Shown piece after piece: positions 6,943 to 12,738 of a stretch of 12,738 bases of DNA. How positions within the stretch are numbered: position 1 is the first letter of the stretch; each line of letters begins with the position of its first letter. The translations under genes and the position numbers were made by a program. The notes below the pieces were generated by a model. The model saw nothing but the letters and a program-made list of their open reading frames with translations. It did not search any database and was not told the DNA's origin. Origin of the DNA: Bacillota bacterium (GTDB lineage Bacteria > Bacillota > Clostridia > Clostridiales > Clostridiaceae); assembly GCA_023399035.1 (NCBI GenBank), contig JAEWQX010000028.1, positions 1 to 12,738 of the forward strand, read 5' to 3'.

Positions 6943-8370
6943 TTATTTGGTATTTCCAATAAGGATATATGATCCATCTTTCTCTAGAACAACATCTTCA
7001 AGAGGCACATTGCATTCTCTTGCTATTATTTCCTGAACCCTTGGGCCACAGAATCCTCCCTGACATCTTCCCATTCCTGGCCTGCATCTCCTCTTTACTC
7101 CATCTAATGAAAGCACTCCAAAGCTTCTCTTAATAGAATCAACTATTTCTCCTTCTGTTATGCTTTCACATCTGCAGATTATTCTTCCATATCTAGGATC
7201 CTTCTTTATAAGTTCTGCCTTTTCTTCTGATGAAAGCTCCATAAAGTGAATTTGTTTTCTATTTCCATTAAATTTTGGATTCTTTTCCAATATGCATCCT
7301 GCATTTTCTAATATTTCAACAACACCTAGAGCTATTGCTGGTGCTGATGAAAGACCTGGCGACTTCATTCCAACTACATCAATAAATCCTTTTACCTTAT
7401 CATTTTCTTCAATTATGAAATCTCCTGTACTTGGAAGTGCTCTAAGCCCTGCAAAATTTCTTATACTTTCTCTGAAATTAATCTTATCAGTAGTCCTCAT
7501 TGATGTCTTTCTGACTTTACTTAATCCATCACCTGTAGTTCCCATGTCTTCCTTATCTTCAATATCTATTGCATCAGGTCCTACAAGGAGATTTCCATGA
7601 ACTGTAGGAGTAACGAGAATACCTTTTCCTAACTTAGATGGACATTGGAAAATAGTGTGGCTTACTATGTTTCCCTGACTCTTATCCATAACAAAGTATT
7701 CTCCACTTCTTGGAGTTATCTTAAAGCTTTCTTCACATATTAAATTATGAATCTTATCTCCGTAAAGTCCTGCTGCATTAATTACATACTTAGCTTCCAC
7801 AATATCTCCATCAGATGTTGTAATCTTGAATGTTTCATTCTTTTCTATACTGACAACTTCTTTTTGAAGCTTTATCTCTCCACCATTTGCCACTCCATTT
7901 TCAGCAAGTGCAATTGTATATTCAAAAGGTCCTACTATGCCGCCTGTTGGTGCATATAGAGCTCCCTTAATTTCCTTATTTAAATTTGGCTCTTTTTCTA
8001 AAACTTCTTCTCTATTTAAAATCTGTAATCCCTTTACTCCAATCTGCTTTCCATTTTCATAAAGTTCCTCTATAGTTTTCATATCGTCATCATCAAATGC
8101 AATTATAAGAGATCCATTTCTTTTAAATGGCACACTTAATTCTCTGCACATATCTTCAAACATTTCATTTCCTTTGACATTATACTTAGCCATCAAAGTT
8201 CCTGCTTTTGGATCATATCCTGCGTGAACTATTGCTGAATTTGCCTTGCTGGTTCCCATTGATACATCCTTTTCCTTTTCTAAGATGACTACATTCAAAC
8301 TATATTTTGTCAATTCCCTGAAAATCGAAGTTCCTATAACCCCTGCTCCAATTATTACTACATCATACAT
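6943..8370 (-). CDS. glpA: FAD-dependent glycerol-3-phosphate dehydrogenase, GlpA type
   Basis: 475 aa. ATG 8370 is preceded by AAAGGAGG at 7-nt spacing; an in-frame upstream extension to 8430 runs back through the leader terminator and is not real. A DAO-type Rossmann motif IIGAGVIGTS (residues 6-15) and a GlpA/GlpO-like body (STSKANSAIVHAGYD-like region, SPGLSSAPAIALG) are followed by a C-terminal BFD-like [2Fe-2S] domain: C399-x-C401, then C429, C436 and C441 (RCRPGMGRCQGGFCGP). The C-terminal Fe-S domain marks the anaerobic GlpA type rather than aerobic GlpD. It should oxidise sn-glycerol-3-phosphate to dihydroxyacetone phosphate with the GlpB-like and DUF1667 proteins. It is the first gene of the operon and is controlled by a GlpP-type leader terminator (8398-8450). 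Confidence 0.92.
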   Translation of the reverse strand: MYDVVIIGAGVIGTSIFRELTKYSLNVVILEKEKDVSMGTSKANSAIVHAGYDPKAGTLMAKYNVKGNEMFEDMCRELSVPFKRNGSLIIAFDDDDMKTIEELYENGKQIGVKGLQILNREEVLEKEPNLNKEIKGALYAPTGGIVGPFEYTIALAENGVANGGEIKLQKEVVSIEKNETFKITTSDGDIVEAKYVINAAGLYGDKIHNLICEESFKITPRSGEYFVMDKSQGNIVSHTIFQCPSKLGKGILVTPTVHGNLLVGPDAIDIEDKEDMGTTGDGLSKVRKTSMRTTDKINFRESIRNFAGLRALPSTGDFIIEENDKVKGFIDVVGMKSPGLSSAPAIALGVVEILENAGCILEKNPKFNGNRKQIHFMELSSEEKAELIKKDPRYGRIICRCESITEGEIVDSIKRSFGVLSLDGVKRRCRPGMGRCQGGFCGPRVQEIIARECNVPLEDVVLEKDGSYILIGNTK

Positions 8371-8397
8371 TTTGTCTCCTCCTTTTATACATAAAAA

Positions 8398-8450
8398 AGC
8401 CAGACAAAAAATACAGTGCTTATACATCACCCATATTTTTATGCCTGACT
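8398..8450 (-). terminator. Leader terminator of glpA, expected GlpP target
   Basis: In the 5' leader on the minus strand, AGTCAGGCATAAAAATA (8434-8450) pairs with TATTTTTTGTCTGGCT (8398-8413) over a 20-nt loop and is followed by TTTTTTA, a rho-independent terminator placed 28 nt before the glpA start. In Bacillus, GlpP with glycerol-3-phosphate antiterminates just such leaders of glpD and glpFK. Here glpP is the adjacent upstream gene. An alternative pairing of AUGC-UGA (8461-8467) with UCA-G-GCAU (8441-8448) would break the terminator's 5' arm and could be the antiterminator. Confidence 0.85.
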
Positions 8451-8488
8451 CTATATTCTCTCAGCATTTATATTCTATTCATGAATTT

Positions 8489-8517
8489 ATTATACCATAT
8501 AAAGGTATATTTGTAAA
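8489..8517 (-). promoter_or_regulatory. Promoter of the glpA operon
   Basis: Minus strand TTTACA (8512-8517), 17-nt spacer, consensus TATAAT (8489-8494), between the glpP stop and the leader terminator. Transcription from about 8482 gives a leader of about 110 nt that holds the terminator. I saw no convincing CcpA (cre) site here. Confidence 0.8.
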
Positions 8518-8539
8518 TTTTAATCGCTCATTTTCTATA

Positions 8540-9100
8540 CTACATATCCCATATATCTTCCTTAGTAGTTGATACACAGGCTGCTCCAGAGCTTAATGCC
8601 TGTATTACCTCTTCCTTGCTTTCAATTAATCCTCCACATATCAATGGCTTATATGGACAGTAGTTTGAAATTGTCTTTATTACCTTTGGCATAATTCCTG
8701 GAAGCATTTCAACTGCATCACACTCATTCATTATATGCTTTTTTGCATTATTTAAGGATAATGTATCATATATAAATACTCTTTGCACTGCATATAATCC
8801 TATTGTTTTTGCATATTTAACCATTTGAGGTTTTATGCTTATTATCCCATCAAATTTTGTTTCTTCTTGTATATATCTCAGTACAACTTCTTTATTATTT
8901 AAACCTTCAACTAAATCTATATGTAGTATGCCCTTCTTATTATGACTGTGAATTACTTCACTTACTGATTTAATATTTAGTAAATCACCCCAAAGTACAA
9001 AAATAATATCAACATTTGATTCTAAAGCTTTCCTTAACTGTTCTTCATTTTTGACTGCTGCAATTACTGGATTATCTTCTAAATTAATTTTATTATTCAC
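8540..9100 (-). CDS. glpP: GlpP, glycerol-3-phosphate-responsive antiterminator
   Basis: 186 aa, the usual length for GlpP (PF04309). Matching segments run in order: PVIAAVKNEEQLRKAL (11-26), IIFVLWGDLLNI (32-43), GILHIDLVEGL (57-67), FDGIISIKPQMVKYAKTIGL (83-102), QRVFIYDTLSL (106-116), VEMLPGIMP (130-138) and the C-terminal phosphate-binding-type loop CGGLIESKEEV (155-165) of a TIM-barrel-like fold. With glycerol-3-phosphate bound it should act on the leader RNA of glpA, immediately downstream. The start is GTG at 9100, with AGGGG 6 nt upstream; that SD lies in the loop of a 5-bp hairpin (9101-9115). It has its own promoter (9142-9170) overlapped by a perfect direct repeat. No glycerol kinase or facilitator gene is in the window. 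Confidence 0.94.
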   Translation of the reverse strand: MNNKINLEDNPVIAAVKNEEQLRKALESNVDIIFVLWGDLLNIKSVSEVIHSHNKKGILHIDLVEGLNNKEVVLRYIQEETKFDGIISIKPQMVKYAKTIGLYAVQRVFIYDTLSLNNAKKHIMNECDAVEMLPGIMPKVIKTISNYCPYKPLICGGLIESKEEVIQALSSGAACVSTTKEDIWDM

Positions 9101-9115
9101 CTTGAACCCCTCAAG
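9101..9115 (-). promoter_or_regulatory. Hairpin presenting or masking the glpP SD
   Basis: CTTGA/TCAAG, a 5-bp stem with loop GGGGT. The SD of glpP lies in the loop, and the stem ends directly at the GTG start codon. It is short, so its effect on translation is uncertain. Confidence 0.4.
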
Positions 9116-9135
9116 TGTAATTGTTTACTTAAACT

Positions 9136-9160
9136 ATAATTAGTATCTCATAATTAGTAT
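9136..9160. repeat. Perfect 11-bp direct repeat over the glpP promoter
   Basis: ATAATTAGTAT occurs at 9136-9146 and 9150-9160 with a 14-bp period. The copies cover the -10 region and spacer of the glpP promoter. This could be a tandem operator or simple AT-rich duplication. Confidence 0.6.
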
Positions 9161-9170
9161 TTAATGTCAA
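9142..9170 (-). promoter_or_regulatory. Promoter of glpP
   Basis: Minus strand consensus TTGACA (9165-9170), 17-nt spacer ending in TGA, then GATACT (9142-9147). It gives a leader of about 35 nt ahead of the GTG at 9100. Confidence 0.65.
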
Positions 9171-9277
9171 ATATATTATTATATTGCTTAAAAATTACTT
9201 CTATATATTACCTTTTACAAAATACCTATTTTAGAAAAATTTTACTTGAAATTTACTTATGTATTTAAAGTCCTCTC

Positions 9278-9318
9278 TGTCAGACAAAATAAATTATGTA
9301 ATTCAATTTCATCTGACA
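9278..9318 (-). terminator. Weak hairpin downstream of the phosphodiesterase gene
   Basis: TGTCAGA (9312-9318) and TCTGACA (9278-9284) pair over 7 bp, and partial pairing of AT-rich inner parts is possible. It lies about 55 nt after the phosphodiesterase stop and lacks a T-run. The arm TTTTGTCTGACAG resembles the 3' arm of the glpA leader terminator. Confidence 0.3.
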
Positions 9319-9371
9319 AAACTTAATGATCCATATTACTTTATTCAATTCCTTTATATACGTAATAGCGA

Positions 9372-10163
9372 CTATCCTTTGAGTGTATCATTCAAAAGTT
9401 CAATTTCATTTGTTATAATACTGTCCACACCTGCATTAATTACAGCCTTCATATCGCTTTCGGTATTTATTGTATATGGATTGACCCTTATACCGCCTCT
9501 TTTAATTTCATTCATATATTTATTATTTAATATGCTTGGAAAATAGGGATGATAGCACTGAACATCTATATCATTTAAGTATTTAACAACATTTGCAAGA
9601 GTAGTTTCAGTAAGTGCACCAAGTACTATCTGCGAATCCATTTTTCTTAATTTAACAAGACTTAAGTGATTAAATGTAGAAATTATTACCCTGTCCTTTA
9701 AATTATACTTTTCAATCATTTCAATAACCTTCTCTTCAAGTCCTTCATAATCTATTATGCTGTTTTTAAGCTCTAAGTTGAGAAGTTTTAAATCTGATTT
9801 TGATACAAGTTCAAGAAGTTCCTCTAACGTTGGTATTTCTTCACCACTGCATTCTTTGAAATGATTAATTTCTTCCTCAGTATAATTATCATCCATTTTT
9901 CCTTTGAGTTCCTTTGCATGTCCAACACTTCTTGTCCTGAAACTTTTTAATTCATTTAAGGTATAATCTTTTACAAAACCTTGACCATTAGTTGTTCTAT
10001 CTAAAGTTTCATCATGAATTATGACAGGAACTCCATCCTTTGATAGCTGTATATCTGTTTCAATTCCATCAGCTCCATATTCTATTGCTTTCTTAAAAGC
10101 CATCATTGTATTTTCATCAAATTTCCCACTATATCCTCTGTGTGCTATATTTAATATATTCAT
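9372..10163 (-). CDS. Glycerophosphodiester phosphodiesterase
   Basis: 263 aa from ATG 10163, with GGAG 8 nt upstream; an in-frame TTG at 10226 has no SD. The GDPD (PF03009) signature is intact: H8-R9 (IAHRGYSGKFDENT), E17, metal ligands E35 and D37 (GADGIETDIQLSKDG), second catalytic His H50 (VPVIIHDETLDRTTNG), IPTLEELLELV, and LNLELKN. No signal peptide, so cytoplasmic (UgpQ-like) rather than secreted (GlpQ-like). It hydrolyses glycerophosphodiesters to glycerol-3-phosphate and an alcohol. Lying directly upstream of glpP, it supplies the ligand for GlpP and the substrate for GlpA. No strong promoter is seen; candidates are TTGATG-17-TAAATA near 10240-10265 or TTGAAG further down. Confidence 0.92.
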   Translation of the reverse strand: MNILNIAHRGYSGKFDENTMMAFKKAIEYGADGIETDIQLSKDGVPVIIHDETLDRTTNGQGFVKDYTLNELKSFRTRSVGHAKELKGKMDDNYTEEEINHFKECSGEEIPTLEELLELVSKSDLKLLNLELKNSIIDYEGLEEKVIEMIEKYNLKDRVIISTFNHLSLVKLRKMDSQIVLGALTETTLANVVKYLNDIDVQCYHPYFPSILNNKYMNEIKRGGIRVNPYTINTESDMKAVINAGVDSIITNEIELLNDTLKG

Positions 10164-10188
10164 TTTATCAACTCCATTCAGTTTCAGT

Positions 10189-10214
10189 ATAGATTTAATA
10201 ATTTTTAAATCTAT
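10189..10214. repeat. AT-rich 10-bp inverted repeat in the phosphodiesterase leader
   Basis: ATAGATTTAA (10189-10198) and TTAAATCTAT (10205-10214) around a 6-nt loop, 25 nt before the ATG. No T-run follows, so it is not a terminator. It could be an operator or mRNA hairpin. Confidence 0.45.
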
Positions 10215-10261
10215 AATCGTCTTCAATAAAAATATGTATTTATCCGTTAATCATAAGATCA

Positions 10262-10430
10262 TCAACATAAGATTAATCTTATCATCAAGTTCAATTCTAA
10301 ATTTAATATATCAAGATAAAATATAATATTCACTATTATAATAATTCCAAAGCCTGAAATTATTTTTTTTCTTTATGCTGTAGTTTTTCATCCTTAATCT
10401 GAATCCAAATTTATCATTTTTAAATATCAT
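10262..10430 (-). pseudogene. Methyl-accepting chemotaxis protein, frameshifted N-terminal remnant
   Basis: Reading the minus strand from ATG 10430 or the inner ATG at 10391 gives MKNYSIKKK, the charged N-terminal tail typical of clostridial chemoreceptors, and then runs out of frame at eight A residues (10363-10370). Removing one A continues as IISGFGIIIIVNIIFYLDIL, a classic first transmembrane helix of such receptors, before stops at 10262-10267. Without the correction the frame ends at 10311 after 39 codons. Everything beyond the first helix is missing. The 16-bp palindrome ATAAGATTAATCTTAT (10267-10282) lies at its end. The rest of the gap (10431-10666) is AT-rich with nothing I can support. 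The family is judged from pattern only. Confidence 0.45.
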
Positions 10431-10666
10431 AAATATGCAGTTCCCTTCTTTAATGTATTATAGCTTTATATTTTTCCAAATATTACTTAAGTAAAACTAT
10501 CTTAACTATATATTTCTTTTGTTAAAAATGATTTGAATTCAGGTTAATTAAATGTTAATAAAAACTATTCCTCTATTTATTTCTTATATCCTATAAAACG
10601 TCCCTTCATAGCTGCAGTTTTATTAAATAACTGTTTTCTATTAAAGGAGCAGATATATTTTAAAAA

Positions 10667-11479
10667 TCATATCCAGCCAAAATGCTTACAGGCATATTCT
10701 ATTCCATCATCATCAGATCTTTTAGTAATAAATGATGCAATCTCCTTTATCTCAGAACATGAATTTTCCATAGCAATAGACTTCTCAGCATACGTAAACA
10801 TACCAATATCATTTATTCCATCACCAAATACTACAATATCATCAATATGAACATTATATTTTTTTCTTATATAATCTATTCCTTTTTCCTTAAAATCAAA
10901 TTCAATAGACTTCCATATTCTTTCGTTGTAAATTGTATATTTATTTAGAGCATGTACTTTATCAATATGTCTGCAGTTAAAAAAGATTAATTTCTGTGTT
11001 GGCTGTTTTAAAAATTCATCCTCACTTAATACCTTGATATCAGTATAGTTTGCACCTTCACATCCTTCAACAGATCCTACTCTGAATCTTTTACTTTTAG
11101 AATACAGCTTCATAAAAAAAACATATGGTTTAAGCCTGACGCCTCTATAACATGTATAACACCGCCCATAACCAACACTTACCATTATCACATTATTTTT
11201 TCTGCAGTCATTCAGGATTCTTTCAAGTTCTTCTAACGTATAATACTCTTCTTTTTCCACCTTATTATTAATTATTACTGTAGCTCCTCCTGAACACACT
11301 GCATTTTTTATATTGAGCTCAGACATTATGCTTCCAACTTCATTTCTTCGTCTTCCTGTTGCAAGAAAAACTTTATGCCCGTTTTCCTGCAGCTTTCTTA
11401 TTGTGTTTTTTGTTGAATCAGAGATTTTTTGTCCATATGGTTTTAATGTCCCATCTATATCAAAGAAAAAATATTTCAT
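10667..11479 (-). CDS. Cof-type HAD-superfamily phosphatase (HAD-IIB)
   Basis: 270 aa, normal length. HAD motifs: D7-I-D9-G-T (nucleophile and acid/base), motif II T41-G-R, motif III lysine probably K199 (FKEKG), motif IV GDGIND (219-224) with D220 and D224 binding Mg2+. The C2B-type cap lies between motifs II and III and is unusually Cys-rich (C92, C107, C110, C140, C169). Relatives dephosphorylate sugar phosphates, nucleotides, flavin or pyridoxal phosphates; the substrate here cannot be read from sequence. ATG 11479 follows AAGGTGG at short spacing. No promoter is evident just upstream. The only one found is that of the ZTP riboswitch, 300 nt away, which makes ZTP control of this gene possible. 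Confidence 0.9.
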   Translation of the reverse strand: MKYFFFDIDGTLKPYGQKISDSTKNTIRKLQENGHKVFLATGRRRNEVGSIMSELNIKNAVCSGGATVIINNKVEKEEYYTLEELERILNDCRKNNVIMVSVGYGRCYTCYRGVRLKPYVFFMKLYSKSKRFRVGSVEGCEGANYTDIKVLSEDEFLKQPTQKLIFFNCRHIDKVHALNKYTIYNERIWKSIEFDFKEKGIDYIRKKYNVHIDDIVVFGDGINDIGMFTYAEKSIAMENSCSEIKEIASFITKRSDDDGIEYACKHFGWI

Positions 11480-11507
11480 AAATCCACCTTATTAATCTTA
11501 TTATATC

Positions 11508-11567
11508 TTAAATTATAGCACTGCTCTGATTTGAATTGCATCCATACTTTAATTTTAATTCATTCAC
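11508..11567 (-). pseudogene. Vestigial AICAR transformylase start (19 codons)
   Basis: GTG 11567, preceded by GGGGTG at 6-nt spacing, opens a 19-codon frame, MNELKLKYGCNSNQSSAII, ending at TAA 11508. The LKYGCNxNQxxA segment matches the start of the AICARFT domain (in PurH it begins L-R-Y-G-x-N-P-H-Q-x-A); clostridia have a standalone transformylase beginning this way. The usual NPNQ/NPHQ is altered to NSNQ, a stop falls where a Tyr-like position is expected, and the remaining 350 or so codons are absent; the HAD gene starts 28 nt further on. It lies downstream of a ZTP riboswitch, whose known targets include this enzyme, so sequence and context support each other. It might still act as a translated leader peptide. 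Confidence 0.7.
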
Positions 11568-11691
11568 TTTATACACCCCACTATTGAATTACTAATTTAC
11601 AATTAATAATTAACAGTTAATGATTCTATATATGGTTTTATATAAAATCACATTACCATAACCATTGTTAATAGAATTTAAATGTAAATTT

Positions 11692-11740
11692 AAAAAGAGT
11701 CAACTAGTCCAGGCTCTTCTGCCCAGACAGTCGGCTCTTT
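11692..11740 (-). terminator. Expression-platform terminator of the ZTP riboswitch
   Basis: On the minus strand AAAGAGCCGACTGTCTGG (11723-11740) pairs with CCTGGACTAGTTGACTCTTT (ending near 11694), followed by a T-run. The 5' arm contains the aptamer's P3 segment (GCCGACTGTCTGGGC), so aptamer and terminator exclude one another. That predicts an ON switch: ligand binding prevents termination. It may also end read-through from homoserine dehydrogenase. Confidence 0.85.
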
Positions 11741-11790
11741 CTTTGCTATACTTCATGTGGTTATCTCCACTTCCGTCAGTGGTATAACTC
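11721..11790 (-). promoter_or_regulatory. ZTP (pfl) riboswitch aptamer
   Basis: Minus-strand RNA holds the ZTP-riboswitch hallmarks in order: P1 GUUAUAC (11782-11788) pairing with GUAUAGC (11745-11751); the conserved ACUGACGG just after P1; P2 GUGG-AGAUAA-CCAC (11757-11770); AUGAAG; and the 3' domain GCCGACUGUCUGGGCA (11720-11735), close to the family's CCGCCUGGGCA. It senses ZMP/ZTP (AICAR nucleotides), which build up when 10-formyl-tetrahydrofolate is short. The aptamer begins at the predicted transcription start, and the 3' domain overlaps the terminator 11692-11740. Recognised by motif, not by covariance search. The 123 nt between terminator and the remnant at 11567 is AT-rich and unexplained. 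Confidence 0.85.
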
Positions 11791-11797
11791 TAATTTC

Positions 11798-11826
11798 AAA
11801 ATATTATTTTTACAATTAATTGTCAA
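11798..11826 (-). promoter_or_regulatory. Promoter of the ZTP riboswitch transcript
   Basis: Minus strand consensus TTGACA (11821-11826), 17-nt spacer, TATTTT (11798-11803). A start near 11790 places the aptamer's P1 at the very 5' end of the RNA. Confidence 0.75.
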
Positions 11827-11871
11827 CAACTTGCTTGCAGACATAAAAATTCCCTCGTAATTATTAAGCTT

Positions 11872-12738
11872 CTACTTTTCTTTAAAGTCTTCTATTCTAA
11901 TAATATTATCAATATTATTAACACCATTTAGCTTCTTGATTTCTTCAACAGCCGCGTTAAATTCACCTTCCACAGTCTTATGAGTAACGAGAACTATAGT
12001 AACTAGTCCATCTTCTTCGTCACCCTTTTGAATTACTGAACGAAGACTAACATTGTTTCTTCCAAGAATTGTTGTGATTTCACTCAAAACACCTGGCTTA
12101 TCAAGTACAGTAGCTCTTATATAGTACTTACTTTCAACTTCATTCATAGCTTTAATTTCTCTCTTCCACAAGTTGTTCTTAACTACTGGATTTTCATTTT
12201 CAGTGTTAACATCACTTCTTACAATAGATATAATATCACTTACAACAGCACTTCCTGTTGGAAGATCTCCTGCTCCTCTTCCATAAAACATCAAGTCACC
12301 AACTGCGTTACCTTTAATGAATACAGCATTATATGAGTCATAAACATTAGCAAGAGGATGTTTCTTTGGAATCATTGTTGGATGAACTCTAAGCTCAACT
12401 TTACCATCAACTTCCTTAGCTATTGCAAGAAGCTTTATTCCCATTTTAAATTCATTTGCATACTTCATATCTATATCAGTTATTTTTGTTATACCTTCTC
12501 TATAAACATTTGCCACATCAATCTTTGTTCCAAATGCTAATGATGCAAGGATAGCAAGCTTGTACTGTGCATCATAACTTTCTATATCAGAAGTAGGATC
12601 AGCTTCAGCATATCCTTTTTCTTGAGCTTCCTTTAATACTTCATCAAAAGCAGCTCCTTCAAGTTCCATTTTACTCAAAATATAATTTGTAGTACCATTT
12701 ACAATACCATATAAAGTTTCAATTTTATTTGCTGTAAG
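11872..12738 (-). CDS. hom: Homoserine dehydrogenase, C-terminal two-thirds (partial)
   Basis: 289 codons are visible; the gene runs off the right edge (codon frame reaches 12738) and the N-terminal NAD(P) domain is outside. Visible parts: the catalytic-domain start LYGIVNGTTNYIL, the conserved AEADPTSDIESYDAQYKLAILASLAFG block with the active-site Asp and Lys (YDAQYK), GRGAGDLPTGSAVVSDI, and a C-terminal ACT domain (YYIRATVLDKPGVLSEITTILG and following, about the last 80 residues) that usually gives threonine feedback. It reduces aspartate semialdehyde to homoserine for threonine and methionine synthesis. No clear terminator follows the stop, so transcripts may run to the riboswitch terminator at 11692-11740. 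Confidence 0.95.
   Translation of the reverse strand, partial: LTANKIETLYGIVNGTTNYILSKMELEGAAFDEVLKEAQEKGYAEADPTSDIESYDAQYKLAILASLAFGTKIDVANVYREGITKITDIDMKYANEFKMGIKLLAIAKEVDGKVELRVHPTMIPKKHPLANVYDSYNAVFIKGNAVGDLMFYGRGAGDLPTGSAVVSDIISIVRSDVNTENENPVVKNNLWKREIKAMNEVESKYYIRATVLDKPGVLSEITTILGRNNVSLRSVIQKGDEEDGLVTIVLVTHKTVEGEFNAAVEEIKKLNGVNNIDNIIRIEDFKEK

Noticed and set aside
7292..8572. Plus-strand open frames inside glpA and over the glpA leader
   Set aside because: They lie antisense to well-supported genes, lack SD sequences and have no recognisable protein features.
10571..10669. In-frame open extension of about 30 codons after the HAD phosphatase TGA, ending KGRFIGYKK
   Set aside because: The HAD protein already has a normal family length and end; nothing suggests stop-codon read-through, so the extension is probably chance.
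1..12738. tRNA, rRNA, CRISPR array or cre site
   Set aside because: None was recognisable by eye; the repeats present are short hairpins or a two-copy direct repeat only.

Overview
The window is AT-rich throughout, with polyA/T-rich gaps, AGGAGG-type ribosome binding sites and sigma-A promoters. Its families (standalone DUF1667 protein, GlpP antiterminator, small zinc-ribbon protein, ZTP riboswitch) point to a low-GC Firmicute, most likely Clostridium sensu stricto. Nearly all genes lie on the minus strand; the transposase and the ABC-transporter tail at the left edge are on the plus strand.

Left part (1-2400): the 3' end of an ABC-transporter ATPase converges, over a bidirectional terminator, on a small minus-strand gene with its own good promoter. 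Its N-terminus looks like a RiPP leader. Next is an IS1182-type transposase with intact DDE residues, bracketed by two hairpins but without terminal repeats that I can see. Middle-left (2400-4980): a 51-aa zinc-ribbon protein with a long leader that can pair with its own Shine-Dalgarno (SD) sequence; a 557-aa membrane-anchored protein of unknown function; and a 500-bp gap with a minus-strand terminator and an unexplained structured segment.

Centre (5065-10163), a glycerol-3-phosphate block transcribed right to left: glycerophosphodiester phosphodiesterase, the antiterminator GlpP, then an operon of a GlpA-type dehydrogenase, a GlpB-like FAD/NAD(P) oxidoreductase and a DUF1667 Cys-rich protein. 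The phosphodiesterase releases glycerol-3-phosphate. GlpP senses it and should relieve a terminator in the glpA leader, so that the dehydrogenase module can oxidise it to dihydroxyacetone phosphate. Promoter, leader terminator and a possible antiterminator can all be placed by base.

Right part (10164-12738): a frameshifted chemoreceptor remnant, a Cof-type HAD phosphatase, then a ZTP (pfl) riboswitch with promoter and expression-platform terminator, and the 3' two-thirds of homoserine dehydrogenase. The most interesting point is what the ZTP riboswitch controls. Its natural target, an AICAR transformylase, is reduced to a 19-codon remnant (MNELKLKYGCNSNQSSAII), and the next intact gene is the HAD phosphatase. 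Either the riboswitch is an orphan left by a deletion, or the phosphatase has been captured into the ZTP/10-formyl-THF regulon.
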